Shown in pieces: positions 18,833 through 30,293 of a stretch of DNA of 64,000 nucleotides; within the stretch, counting starts at the first letter, position 1, and each line of letters opens with the position of its first letter. The translations under genes were made by a program, and so were the position numbers. The notes under the pieces are model-generated. The model worked only from the letters and a program-made list of their open reading frames with translations. It was not told the DNA's origin and searched no databases. Origin of the DNA: DATJLY01 sp963773665 (GTDB lineage: Bacteria; Pseudomonadota; Alphaproteobacteria; ATCC43930; CGMCC-115725); NCBI GenBank assembly GCA_963773665.1, contig CAVZBZ010000002.1, positions 1 to 64,000 on the forward strand. Reading direction: 5' to 3'.

Positions 18833-19265
18833 AAGGTATGCGCGGTACTACCGCGCCTACCTTGCTGGGGGCTTACGCAGTCCCCCAGTGACCCCCTGCG
18901 GCAACCCCTAAGCTCGCCCGTCTTTGACGACGTGCTCGCTAAGGGGTTGGATCAGCCGGCCGCTATCGCTCATGGGCATCGAGCCCATGCCGGCTGAGCG
19001 CAACGTGTGAGACGTTGCGCGTTATCGCGCTGGCGCGCGATCGGGGAGACTTCGGCTCTCCCCCATCCCCATCGATTAAGGGGCTCCACCGCAGCCCCTT
19101 AAAACCGGCGTCCGGGGCTTTCGCGCCCCGAGACCACGACCGCCTTAGCTCGTTGGGCCACGGCGCGGCATTGCCGCAAGGGAGACTTCGGCTCTCCCTT
19201 GGAACCCTATCGACCGGGGCAGGCGCGGCCCCGGAGCCCGCGAGGATCGCACGAGGTTCGTGCGA
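18833..19265. other. oriT: Candidate origin of transfer: dense hairpin array
   Basis: Some ten inverted repeats fill 430 bases immediately before the MobC-like and relaxase genes. They include AAGGTA-N18-TACCTT (18833-18863), CTGGGGG/CCCCCAG (18865-18888), CATGGGC/GCCCATG (18971-18989), GCGCAACG/CGTTGCGC (18998-19020), TTAAGGGGCT/AGCCCCTTAA (19076-19102), AAGGGAGA/TCTCCCTT (19178-19200) and TCGCACGA/TCGTGCGA (19247-19265). GGGAGACTTCGGCTCTCCC occurs twice (19044 and 19180). No gene fits here. Position and structure are those of an oriT, but I cannot place the nick. Confidence 0.6.
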
Positions 19266-19302
19266 GGCGGGACGGCGGACGGACGCGCCTAACTTTGGCA
19301 GC

Positions 19303-19653
19303 ATGACGGAGAAGACCGACAAGAAGCGCGACGCACCGATCTCCTACCGCCCGCCGGCAGACCTGGCGGACGAGTTCCGCCGCCGCGTCGAATCATCCGG
19401 CCTTCCCGTCAATGCCTATATCACCCGCGCGATCTTCAACGCCGCCATCCCGCGCGCCACCCGCCGTCCCGCCGCCGAAAAACAAATGCTCGCGCATTTG
19501 CTCGGCCGCTCCGCCGCGATCCGGGACGCTCTGGACAATGCCACCCGCATCGCCGGCGACGATCCGCGGATGATCGAGGCGGCGGAAGCCGCCTATGCCG
19601 AGCTGAAGATCATCGCCGCCGCGCTCATGAAGATGATGGAGCGGACGCCGTGA
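19303..19653 (+). CDS. MobC-like relaxosome accessory protein
   Basis: A 116-residue protein starts MTEKTDKKRDAPISYRPPAD. The N-terminal half (ISYRPPADLADEFRRRVESS followed by GLPVNAYITRAIF) fits a ribbon-helix-helix DNA-binding domain as in MobC/TraJ-type proteins, which bind oriT and help the relaxase melt the nick region. The C-terminal half is a helical bundle. The stop overlaps the relaxase GTG start by four bases (GTGA), so the two are coupled. The candidate oriT ends 37 bases upstream. The frame is intact. Confidence 0.7.
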   Translation: MTEKTDKKRDAPISYRPPADLADEFRRRVESSGLPVNAYITRAIFNAAIPRATRRPAAEKQMLAHLLGRSAAIRDALDNATRIAGDDPRMIEAAEAAYAELKIIAAALMKMMERTP

Positions 19654-21447
19654 TCCCGTTCGGCAGCCAGCGCGCGGGCGGACAGGATCTCGCCACCCAC
19701 CTCCTGAACGCGCAGGACAACGAGCGGCTGGAGGTGGCGCAGGTGCGGGGCTCCGTCGCCCGCGACCTGCACGGCGCGTTCGCCGAATGGGAGGCGCAGG
19801 CGCACAACCTGACGCGCTGCACCAATTACCTCTACAGCCTCTCGATCAACCCGGACCAGCGGCAGGGGCGGCTCACGAAGGAGCAGTATCTCGATTACAT
19901 CGACCGCGCCGAACAGCGCCTCGGGTTCTCGGGCCAGCCGCGCGCGGTCGTGTTCCACGTCAAGAAGGACGGGCGGGGCGTGCCGCGCGAGCACTGCCAT
20001 GTCATCTGGTCGCGCATCGACGTGGAGCGCGCGCAAGGCCCGTCACGTCGCCTACGACTATGAAAAGCTCATGGCCGTGACGCGCGAGTTCGCGCGCGAC
20101 CACGGCCTGCGGCTTCCCGACGGCTACCACAAGGACAAGAAACAGGACCGGCGCCGGGGCCGGCAGATGACCGTCTACGAGAAGAAGCAGGAGGACTACG
20201 GCGGCGTCACGATGGCGCAGCACAAGGCGCAGGTGACGGCGGCATGGAACCGCCGCGATACGCCGCGCGCCTTCGTCCGCTCGCTGGAGGATATGGGCTA
20301 CATCCTCGCCACCGGCGAACGGCCCTACGTGCTGGTCGATCGCTTCGGCAACATGAACGCGCTGGCCAAGCTGATCGACGACAAGGCCGTCCGCGTCAAA
20401 CACCTCCGCGAATTCCTCGGCAAGGACTTTCCGACCGACTCCCTGCCGACCGTGGACGAGGCGCGGGCGCTGGCCGCCGCGCACCGCGCGGCGATGGAGC
20501 TGTTCAGCAAGAACGAGGAACGGGCCGGCCGCGAAGCCGTCGAGAAGGAGCGCCGCGAGGAATTGCAGCGCCGCCAGCAGCCGCGCCGCCGGGACGTGGA
20601 GCAGGAGGCGAAGGGGCTGGCCGACCGGCAGCGCCACGCCCGGCAGGAATTTTCCGAGCGGCAGAAGCAGGAGCGGCTGGCGTTCCGGCAGGGGTATTTG
20701 CAGGAAAGCCGGCGCATCAAACTCGACCGCGCCGCCCATCGTCCGACCGGCCTTGCCGCCTTCATCGGCCGCATCACCGGCGTCGAGCTGATAACGAAGA
20801 AGATTCACGAGTACCGTGACGCCACCCGGTACAAGCTTTTCCTCGCGCAGAAAAAGGAACTGGCGGAGCGCCAGCAGCGCGACGCGGCGGCGCTCGACCG
20901 CCGGCAACAACTCGAAGCCTTGACCATGCAGCGCCGCTTGCACGCGCTGGAGCTGGTCGAAAAGCGCGAGCTGCGGTCGCTGGAAACCACGCTGCTGAAG
21001 GAGCGCCGGATCGAGGACCGGGAGCGGACGGGGCGTGCTCCGTCGCCGCCGGAGCCGGTGCTGACGCCTGATGAGACGCCGGAGAAGCCGATCGACGTGA
21101 CGGCGGAATTCGAGAAGGCAAGCGCGGAACCTGCGCCGACTCATGTGGACGAATTCAACAGGGCGGCCAAGGAGCCGATCGACCTGATGGCCGAGTTTGA
21201 GCGGGCGTCCGGGTCCGGTGACGGTGAGGGCGAGGCGTCAGGCGATGCGGCGCAGGACCCGGCACCCGAGGCGGAGATCAAGATCGAGCGGCGCCGTCGC
21301 CGCACGCGGGACCGGACGCCGGATGCTGAGCGGTCAACGCGGAAGACGCGCTCCGACCGGGACAAGGATAATGATGGTCCGCCGTCTGACGATCCGGCAC
21401 CAACGCGCGGGCGGCGCAGGGACCGCGATCTGGATCGCGGGCGATAA
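19650..21447 (+). pseudogene. MOBP-type relaxase (one frameshift)
   Basis: GTG 19650 starts MIPFGSQRAGGQDLATHLLN. The catalytic N-terminus contains NYLYSLSINPDQ and the metal-binding motif EHCHVIWSRID. Near 20030 one extra G in GAGCGCGCGCAAGG breaks the frame. The other frame continues ARHVAYDYEKLMAVTREFAR and runs about 470 residues with a long charged coiled coil (residues about 290-480) and an Arg/Asp-rich disordered tail. The relaxase nicks oriT and pilots the strand through a transfer channel. Expected length about 598 residues. As read, the catalytic domain is cut from the tail. Confidence 0.8.
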
Positions 21448-21532
21448 GCAACCCATTCCGTATGCTTGCCTGCTGGCAATTGGCGGGCTGGCCGCCAGTA
21501 CCAGTTTTCTCTCTGATTTTCCGCGATTTTCC

Positions 21533-21538
21533 TATAAA
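21533..21538 (+). promoter_or_regulatory. Possible -10 box of the defence operon
   Basis: TATAAA lies 32 bases before ATG 21570 in an AT-rich patch (TTTTCTCTCTGATTTTCC upstream) that stands out from the GC-rich relaxase end. No good -35 hexamer is found at 16-18 bases, so activation by a regulator, or a start elsewhere, is possible. Confidence 0.3.
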
Positions 21539-21569
21539 TTCGTCTCGGGGCTGATTCCGGCGCTGGGTA

Positions 21570-21770
21570 ATGAACCTCGAAGTTCTGACAATTCGCGAGC
21601 TGGCCGAGCTTCTCAAGATCAATGAGAAGACCGCTTACAAGCTCGCGGCCGACGGAAAAATCCCCGGATTCAAGGTCGGGGGCTCATGGCGGTTTGAGCG
21701 GCAGGAGATTGCGAACTGGATAAGGCGCAAGGTTGAGGAGCAAAGAAAGGGGGGCAAGAGTGACGACTGA
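21570..21770 (+). CDS. Excisionase-type helix-turn-helix protein
   Basis: A 66-residue protein starts MNLEVLTIRELAELLKINEK. TAYKLAADGKIPGFKVGGSW followed by RFERQEIANWI is the classic winged HTH of the excisionase/MerR-like (HTH_17) family. It lies at the head of the SNF2-Mod-HEPN-Res operon and its end overlaps the helicase GTG start by 11 bases. A role as operon regulator or DNA-targeting subunit is more likely than excision, because no integrase is adjacent. The frame is intact. Confidence 0.8.
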   Translation: MNLEVLTIRELAELLKINEKTAYKLAADGKIPGFKVGGSWRFERQEIANWIRRKVEEQRKGGKSDD

Positions 21771-24617
21771 GTACCACGCCAAGCTATTCGCTCATGAACT
21801 AAGCAGGCGGCATTCAGTCGGGGATGCCGAGAAGCTCGCTGGCGCATTGCTCGATGCCCAGGTTGACCTCAACCCGCACCAAGTCGAGGCGGCGCTGTTC
21901 GCCTTCAAATCCCCCCTGTCCAAGGGCGCCATTCTTGCGGATGAAGTCGGCCTTGGCAAAACGATCGAGGCCGGACTCGTTCTTGCCCAGAAATGGACCG
22001 AGGGCAGGCGGCGCATTCTTATCATCACGCCCGCCAACCTCCGCAAGCAGTGGTCGCAGGAGATCGAGGAGAAGTTTTTCCTGCCCACGTTGATTCTGGA
22101 GGCCCGGAACTACAACAAGATGGCCAAGGACGGCGTCGCGCAGCCGTTTGAGCAGAAAGCGCTCGTCATCTGCTCGTTCCAGTTCGCCGCGCGGCATGCC
22201 GAAGAGCTGATGGTCATCCCGTGGGATCTCGTCGTCATCGACGAGGCGCACCGGCTGCGCAATGTCTATCGACCCGACAACCGGATCGGCAAGGCGCTCA
22301 AAGGCGCGCTCGCGAACGCGCCGAAGCTCTTGCTGACGGCGACGCCGCTTCAGAATTCGCTGATGGAGCTGTATGGGCTGGTCAGCCTGATCGACGATTA
22401 TGCCTTCGGCGATGCCAAGAGCTTCCGTGCCCAATATGCGCGGCTGACCGGCGACAACGCTTTCGGCGAACTTAAAGTCCCGGCTGAAGCCCGTCTGCCA
22501 TCGCACGCTTCGGCGGCAGGTACTGGAATATATCCGCTACACAAACCGCATCCCGATCACGCAGGAATTCGTGCCGACCGAGCGGAGCAGACGCTCTACG
22601 ACATGGTGTCCGACTATCTCCGCCGGCCGTCGTTGCAGGCGCTGCCGTCCAGCCAGCGCACCCTGATGACGCTCATCATGCGCAAGCTTCTTGCGTCATC
22701 GACTTTCGCCATCGCCGGGGCGCTGGATTCCCTTGCTCGCAAACTGGAACGCCAGCTTCGCGACGACAAGCAATTTGCGCGAGAAGCTCGAAGAGGAAAT
22801 CGCCGAGGATTACGAAGCAACTCGACGAGATCGCCGAAGAGTGGGGAGAGGAGGACGGCGAGCCCGAACTTCTCACTGAGGCTGATATCGCGAACATCAA
22901 GCAAGAGATCGTCGACCTTCGACGGCTTCCGCGATCTTGCTGTCTCGATTTCCGAGAACGCCAAGGGACAGGCGCTGCTGAGCGCGCTGCGTGCCGGATT
23001 TGCGAAGGCATCCGAGCTTGGCGGCGCAGAGAAAGCGATCATTTTCACCGAATCCCGCCGCACGCAGGAATATCTCGTCCGCCTCCTTTCCGAGACACGG
23101 CTACGACGGCAAGCTCGTCCTCTTCAACGGCTCGAATTCGGATGCCGCAGTCCAAGGCGATCTATGAGGCGTGGGTTGAGCGCCACAAAGGCACCGACCG
23201 CGTGACCGGCTCGCGCACCGCCGACATGCGGGCCGCGCTGGTCGAATATTTCCGCGAGAAAGCTTCGCATCATGATCGCGACCGAGGCTGCGGCCGAGGG
23301 CATCAACCTTCAATTCTGCTCGATGGTCGTGAACTACGACCTGCCCTGGAATCCGCAGCGCATCGAGCAGCGCATCGGCCGCTGCCACCGCTACGGCCAG
23401 CGATACGACGTGGTGGTGGTGAATTTCCTCAACAAGAACAATGCCGCCGACCAGCGCGTCTATGAACTGCTGGCCGAGAAATTCAAGCTGTTCTCCGGCG
23501 TCTTCGGGGCGAGCGACGAAGTGCTGGGCGCCATCGAATCCGGAGTCGAGTTCGAGAAGCGCATCGTTTCTATTTATCAGAACTGCCGTTCGACGGAGGA
23601 GATCGAGCAGGAGTTCGAACGTCTGCGCACCGAAATGGACACGCACATCAACTGCACCATGGAGGATACGCGCCGCAAGCTGCTGGAGAATTTCGACGCC
23701 GAGGTCCATGACCGCCTGAAAGTCAACATGACGCAAAGCAAGGAGTATCTTGATCGCTTTGCGCGGATGCTCTGGGCGGTCACCAAGCACGAGCTGGGGA
23801 AGGACGCCAAATTCAACGACGACTATCTGACGTTTATGCTGAAAGCCGCGCCCGACGGAATTGAGTGCACTACCGGGTAGCTATTTCATGTCGCGCCACG
23901 GCATTGACGGACATCGCTACCGGCTCGGGCATCCGCTGGCGCAACATCTCTTGTCTATCGCCGGGTCGCGCCAAGTTGAACGGTGCCGACATCGTTTTCG
24001 ATTACACGGCTTGGCCGCAGAAGGCCGTCGCGATCGAGCCGCTCGTCGGGAAGACCGGGACGCTCGTGGCGCACAAGCTTTCCGTCCGCGGCTCCGACGA
24101 TCAGGACCACATCATTCTGGCGGCGATGACCGACGACGGCGCGCGCCTCGATCCGAAGACGGCCATGCGCCTGTTCGAGCTTCCTGCGCGCAAGAACGGT
24201 GCCGCCGATCTGCGAACTGCCCGAAGCGCGTCAACCAGACTGTCGACACGGCAGCGGAAAACCATTCTCGACGAAATGGCGGCTCGGCAGTCGGCGTGGT
24301 TCGACGACGAAATGGACAAGCTCGACAACTGGGCCGAGGACAGGCGCGCGGGTCTGAAAGCCGACCTCAAGGAATTGGACGACCAGATCAAGGCGCTGAA
24401 GAAGGAAATCCGTCAGACCGGCAATCTGCCGGACAAGCTAGTGCTCCAGCGCAAGGCGCGCGAGCTGGAGACAAAGCGGGACGAAGCGTGGCGCGCCTAC
24501 GACGCGGCGGCGAAAGAGATTGAGGTTCAGAAGGATGGTCTTCTGGATCAAGTGGAAGCGCGACTCGGGCAAGCAGTGTCCGATGAGGAGCTGTTCGCTA
24601 TCAGGTTTCGAAGTTAA
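21760..24617 (+). pseudogene. SNF2-family helicase of defence operon, multiply frameshifted
   Basis: GTG 21760 starts VTTEYHAKLFAHELSRRHSV. Motifs in order: ILADEVGLGKTIEAGLVLAQ (Walker A), LVVIDEAHRLRN (DEAH), LLLTATPLQN, and late IEQRIGRCHRYGQRYD (motif VI). The C-terminus is a coiled coil (residues about 810-940). About 950 residues are expected. Breaks occur near 22475 (extra G after CTTAAA), 22575, 22780, 22920, 23097, 23141, 23265, 23880, 23950 and 24210. Most restored frames need removal of one base. SNF2-type ATPases of DISARM and related systems translocate on DNA. Here it is followed by type III Mod and Res genes. Confidence 0.78.
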
Positions 24618-24631
24618 GTGAGGTTGGCCGA

Positions 24632-26647
24632 ATGAGTGACGCGGACAAAATGGACCTTACGTCGATGGACGTTGCCGAAGAAAAGCGCGCCGAGCTGAAG
24701 CGCTGTCTCGGTGAGACGTTCCCAGAGATATTTGCCGAAGGCTCAATCGATTTCGACCAACTCAAACGTGCGCTCGGTGAATGGATCGAACCCGGTAAGG
24801 AGCGCTTCGGGTTAAATTGGCCCGGTAAGGCTGAATGCATGAAGATCATCCAGCAGCCGAGCGTCGCGACTCTCAAGCCGTATGCGCGATGCATCCGTTA
24901 ATTTCGACTGCGACAGAAAATCTCTTCATTGAGGGCGACAATCTGGAGGTGTTCAAGCTTTTGCAGAAGTCTTATTTCGGTAAAATCAAAATGATTTACA
25001 TCGATCCGCCATATAACACCGGCGGGGAGTTCATTTATCCAGATAAATATTCGGAGTACTCTGGAAACCTATCTTGCCTACACTGGTCAGATTGATGATG
25101 AAGGGCGAAAATTTTCGACCAACACAGATACGTCAGGACGTTACCATTCTCGTTGGCTCAATATGATGTGCCCGCGTCTTTATCTTGCTCGTAACTTGCT
25201 TCGCGAGGACGGTCTAATTTTTATCTCGATTGACGATCACGAGCTAGAAAATCTCAAAAACCTATGTAACGAGATATTTGGCGAGGAAAATTTTATTGCA
25301 ACGCTTGTTTGGGAAAAAGGTCGAAAGAATGACGCCAGACGGTTTTCGGTTGGTCACGAATATTTAATTGGGTACGCAAAGAACCTTCAATTTGTCGAGG
25401 AAATCCTTCCGGCATGGCGGGAGCCAAAAGAAGGTGTCGGCGAAATTGTGGATGAATTCCACAGATTAAAGAGCATACACGGTAACGACCATGACGCGAT
25501 TTCACAGGGTTTGGTTGAATTTTACCAAGCCCTGCCCAAGGAACACCTATCGAAGAAATATTCCAGAAGCCGTTTTGTAGACGGCCGAGGCATCTGGAGA
25601 GACAACAACATATCGTGGCCCGGCGGCGGCGGTCCGAAGTACGAACTTCGTCACCCAGTTACTAAACAGCCTTGCAAAATCCCAGACGACGGATGGCGAT
25701 TCATCGAAACTACGATGCACGAGAAAATTAGGGAGGGTTATGTTCAATTTCGGGAAGACCACACCAAGTCACCATTCCTAAAATCCTATCTTTACATTGA
25801 ACCCGGATCGACCGCTGGAAATGCCGACGATGCTGGTGAAAAATATCAGGTGATGGGCAGCGTATTCTACAGACATTCTCAGCCATCAAATGATGTTATG
25901 AAAGAACTTTTCGGAGAAAAGGTTTTTGAGAATCCGAAAGATCACGAGATCATCGCTCGCCTGATTCGCTACTGTACCGGTGCTGACGACATTGTTATGG
26001 ATTTTTTTGCGGGCTCTGCCACGACGGCTCATGCTGTCATGGAGCTAAATGAGCGGGTCGGCAGCAAACGTAAATTCATTCTCGTGCAGCTTCCCGAGCC
26101 GACGGGCCGGCAGGATTTCAGAACTATCGCTGAATTAGCCAGAGAAAGGATTCGCCGCGCTGCCGCCATGGTCGCGAGCGATGGCGAGCAACCCCTTTTT
26201 GGTTCGGCCAAGACATTCGACGCGGGGTTCAGGGCCTTCACCCTCGACCGCTCCAATTTTCGGATTTGGAACGGCGATGCCGGTGCCGATGAGCAGCTTG
26301 GTGAACAGATCGATATGCACATCGATCATATTTCAAATGCGAGCACGCCGGAGGACATACTTTACGAACTCCTTGTGAAAGCCGGTTTCGGGCTGACGAC
26401 TAGGGTTGACGCCACTAATCTCGCGGGCAAGCAGGTCTTCTCCGTAGAAAAAGGAACCTTGCTCATCTGCCTAGAGAAGGAGATCACGCCGGAGCTGATC
26501 GATGCGCTCGCTGATGCGAAACCCCTGCAGGTCATCTGCCTCGACGAAGGCTTCAAGGGCAATGACCAATTGAAGGCGAATGCCGTTCAGACTTTTCGGG
26601 CGCGGGCCGAGGCCGAAGAAACCGAAATCGTCTTCAGGACAGTTTGA
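24632..26647 (+). pseudogene. mod: Type III Mod-like DNA methyltransferase, frameshifted
   Basis: ATG 24632 opens MSDADKMDLTSMDVAEEKRA. After one-base insertions near 24885 and 24910 the frame gives ENLFIEGDNLEVFKLLQ and MIYIDPPYNTGG (motif IV DPPY). A further insertion near 25063 precedes YLETYLAYTGQIDDEG. MDFFAGSATTAHAV (motif I) is near residue 460, so the order is DPPY before FAGSG, the beta class used by type III enzymes (N6-adenine). The expected length is about 671 residues. The segment 25080-26000 is clearly AT-richer than its neighbours. The stop overlaps the ribosome site of the HEPN gene. Confidence 0.83.
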
Positions 26648-26658
26648 GGGAGCCGCGC

Positions 26659-27276
26659 ATGATACCCCAGCGGTTCGTCACCGAATATCCCGAAAGATGT
26701 GGCCAGTTGCTGGCGATGCTGGAGCCACAGGCGCGGAAGCACGATCTCGTCGGTTCTTTCGCTCTCTTGGTCGCTTCCGCGGCGTTTACGATCCCATTCG
26801 CACGCATGACGGAGAAACAGCATCCCGCCGGAAAACCCGAAGCTGCCTTGTTAGCAGCGATAGAAGCCCTCAAAAAAGCGCCCTTTGTGAAGGCGCCGTT
26901 CTGGAAATCCGCGAAGCCGGGATTTTTCCGGTACGCGAAGATTGTCACCAACCCCGAGAATCCAGCGGGTTGGCAGGACGCTGCCGGGCTGCATCCGCTT
27001 AAATCGACCGAGGAGAAGGACGGCAATACGGTTCTGCGGACCATCCGCCATGCGCTGGCGCACGGCAATGTCGTCTATCTGGATGAAAACGGGCATGAAG
27101 TGCCCGGCAACACGGTTCGCTTTCTCGCTTTCCTCAGCAAGCATGAAAACGGCGGCGGTCACCGCGTCGCGATCTTCGACGAGGAGAGCTTCCTGAGCTT
27201 CCTAAAGGCATGGATCGTCTGGCTGCAAGAATTTCCGCCGGAGCATACGTTCAAGTTTGCGGAGGCGGCGACGTGA
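26659..27276 (+). CDS. HEPN-like protein between Mod and Res
   Basis: I chose ATG 26659 (MIPQRFVTEYPERC), with GAGGGAG seven bases upstream; a TTG at 26644 is also in frame. The helical 205-residue protein contains TIRHALAHGNVVYLD, where R-HALA-H is the R-x4-H motif of HEPN ribonucleases. I recall similar proteins annotated as pEK499_p136 family, with unknown role. It lies between mod and res and its stop overlaps the res GTG by four bases. A toxin or regulator role tied to the restriction module is plausible but inferred. It is the only intact gene of the Mod-Res trio. Confidence 0.6.
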   Translation: MIPQRFVTEYPERCGQLLAMLEPQARKHDLVGSFALLVASAAFTIPFARMTEKQHPAGKPEAALLAAIEALKKAPFVKAPFWKSAKPGFFRYAKIVTNPENPAGWQDAAGLHPLKSTEEKDGNTVLRTIRHALAHGNVVYLDENGHEVPGNTVRFLAFLSKHENGGGHRVAIFDEESFLSFLKAWIVWLQEFPPEHTFKFAEAAT

Positions 27277-30227
27277 AGCTCAAGTTCGATCCCTCACTTC
27301 AATATCAGCAGGATGCCGTCAACGCGGTTGTCAGCACGTTCGCCGGTCAGCCTTACGTGCAAACAGGTGCGATGGCATTCCAGTCGCTACAGATCGGCGG
27401 GCTGTTCCAGACCGAGCTTGGAATGGGCAATCGGCTTATGCTGCCAGACGACGAGATTCTCAAAAACGTGCAGGCCGTTCAGGAATCCAACGACATCGAG
27501 AAGGTGGCTGCTCTTCAGGGGCGCGAATTCTCGATCGAGATGGAGACCGGCACCGGCAAGACCTACGTCTACCTGCGTACCATCTTCGAGCTGAACAAGA
27601 CCTATGGCTTTCGGAAATTCATCATCGTCGTGCCGAGCGTCGCCGTCCGCGAAGGCGTGCTCAAGAGCATCGACATGACGAAGGAGCATTTCCAGACGCT
27701 CTACGACAAAACGCCGTTCGACCACTTCGTCTACGACTCGAAGCGTCTCGGCAAAGTGCGGCAGTTCGCGACCAGCAACCAGATTCAGATCATGGTCATC
27801 AACATCCAGTCCTTCCAGAAGGATGTTGCCGACAAGGACCTGTCGGAAATGAGTGAGGACGAGCTGAAGAAGCTCAACGTCATCAACCGTGAGAACGACC
27901 GCATGTCGGGACGGCGGCCCATCGAGTTCATTCAGGCTGCAAGCCCCATCGTCATCATCGACGAGCCGCAGAGCGTGGATAATACCGAGAAGTCGCGCCG
28001 CGCCATTGGCAACCTCAACCCGATGGCGACGTTGCGGTACAGCGCCACGCACCGCAACCCGTACAACCTTCTCTACAAGCTCGATCCGATCAGGGCCTAT
28101 GACCTTCGCCTCGTGAAGCGCATCGAAGTGGCGTCTGTCCGTTCCGAGGGCAGTTTCAACGACGCCTATGCGAAGCTGCTCAAGACCGACAACACGAACG
28201 GCATCAAGGCGCAGTTGGAAATCCACGAGCAGGGCGCTTCCGGCCCTAAAGCCGTCAAGCGCTGGGTCAAGCAGGGCAATGACCTGTTTGTCTTGTCGGG
28301 GGAGCGCGAGGCTTACCGCAACGGATACATCGTGCAGAACATCGACTGCACGCCCGGGGCTGAATATGTCGAGTTCAATCAGGGCCGTTTGCTTGAACTC
28401 GGGCAAGAGGTCGGCGGCCTTGGCGACGACATCATGAAGGCTCAAGTCTTTGAGACCGTCGAGCAGCATCTCAAGAAGGAACGCGCTCTCAAGGGCAAGG
28501 GCATCAAGGTGCTTTCCCTGTTCTTCGTCGACCGCGTCGCCAATTACCGCATCTACAACGAGGACGGCACCACCAGCCTCGGCAAGATCGGCCAATGGTT
28601 CGAGGAGGCCTATAGGGAGCTGACGGCAAAGCCGATATACAAGGGGCTCATCCCCTTCGACGTAGCCAAGGTTCACAACGGCTATTTTTCGCAGGACAAG
28701 CAGGGCCACGCCAAGGACACGCGCGGCAATACGGCTGACGACGATGACACCTACAGCCTCATCATGCGCGACAAGGAGCGGCTGCTCGACCCCGGCGAAC
28801 CGCTTCGGTTCATCTTCTCGCACTCCGCGCTGCGCGAAGGCTGGGACAATCCGAACGTCTTCCAGATTTGCACGCTCAACGAAACGCAGTCGGTCGAGAA
28901 AAAGCGGCAGGAGATCGGACGTGGCCTTCGGCTACCCGTCAACGAGACCGGCGAGCGGGTCCATGACGAGACGGTCAACCGCCTGACGGTGGTCGCCAAC
29001 GAATCCTATGAGGATTTCGCGCGGACATTGCAGACGGAGTTCGAGGAGGATTTCGGCATTCAGTTTCGGCAAGGTCGAAAAAATCGCCTTTGCGAAGCTG
29101 GTGCGCCGCGCGGCGGACGGCACTGAAACCGAGATCGGGCAGGACCAATCGGCAAGATTTGGGACGAACTGGTCGCCAACGGCTACCTGAACGCGGCGGG
29201 CGAAATCCTCGACAAGTTCGACCCCAAGAATCCGCATTTCGAGCTGAAGGTTGTCGGCGGAATTTGCCGATCTCGCCGCCGAGATCACGGACGAAATCAA
29301 CCGCAAGGTCTTCAAGAACCGGATCGTCAACGCCCGCGACCGGCGCGAGCTGAAATTCCGCAAGGAGGTCCATCTAAGCGCGGACTTTCAGGCGCTGTGG
29401 GACAAGATCAAGCACCGTACGCGCTACCGCGTGACCTTTGAAACTGCCGCCCTCATCGACGGCGCGCTCGCCCGCATCAAGCAGATCGAACCGATCAAGG
29501 CGCCGCGCGTCTCTACGACCGTTGTGGAAGTGGAGATCACGCGACGCGGGCGTAGTCGGCTGACAAGCAGATCGCGACACGAGTGCGTGACACCGAACCG
29601 GTGAAGGTTCTCCCGGATATCCTCGCGTTTCTTCAGAAGGAAACCGAGCTGACGCGCCACACGTTGGCCGATATCCTCAAGCGATCCGGCCGGCTCGGAG
29701 AATTCAAGGTCAACCCGCAGGCGTTCATGGTCGCCGTCGCGAAGGAAATCTCCCGCGCCTTACACGACCTCATGCTGGAGGGGATCAAGTACGAGAAGGT
29801 TGCCGGGGCGAGCTGGGAACAAAGCCGCATCGAGCAGGAAGCCGAAGAAGGCATCGTCCGTTACCTGAGCAACCTCTACGAGGTCCAGAACCGGGAAAAG
29901 TCCCTCTTCGATGCGGTCGTATACGAATCCGAAGTCGAAAAGCAATTCGCCCGCGACCTCGACAACAGCGAGTACGTCAAGCTGTTCGTCAAACTACCGG
30001 CGTGGTTCAAAATCGATACGCCCATCGGGCAATACAATCCCGATTGGGCCTTCGTAACCGAGCGCGACGAGAAGCTCTATTTTGTGCGCGAGACAAAAAG
30101 CACGCTGGATTCCGAAGAGCGCCGCACGAAGGAAAACCAGAAGATCGCCTGCGGCCGTAAACACTTCGACACGCTCGGCGTGGACTATGATGTCGTCACG
30201 TCGCTCTCTGAAGTGGCGATTCGCTAA
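27273..30227 (+). pseudogene. res: Type III restriction enzyme Res subunit, frameshifted
   Basis: GTG 27273 opens VKLKFDPSLQYQQDAVNAVV. Helicase motifs are EFSIEMETGTGKTYVYLRT (I), IVIIDEPQSVDN (II), TLRYSATHRN (III) and KRQEIGRGLRLPVN (VI). The C-terminal nuclease shows GQYNPDWAFVTE and LYFVRETKST, the PD...ExK pattern. Breaks occur near 29065, 29150, 29260 and 29555. The expected length is about 984 residues, normal for Res. With Mod it would cleave DNA carrying two head-to-head unmethylated sites. The first 600 residues are intact, then four breaks occur in 500 bases. Confidence 0.85.
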
Positions 30228-30293
30228 GGCGAAGTGGTAGTGGCGAATGATCTGAAACAACGGTGGGAGTCCGCACCGCCAAAAGGGGGATAG

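Noticed and set aside
20002..21144. Minus-strand 380-residue ORF opposite the relaxase tail
   Set aside because: Low-complexity shadow of a GC-rich coding region; the plus strand encodes a coherent relaxase.
27387..28823. Minus-strand 478-residue ORF opposite res
   Set aside because: Shadow of the helicase domain of Res, which has clear conserved motifs on the plus strand.
21760..30227. Programmed frameshifting as explanation for broken frames
   Set aside because: Too many events per gene, no common slippery heptamer or downstream structure, and they also occur in unrelated gene classes.
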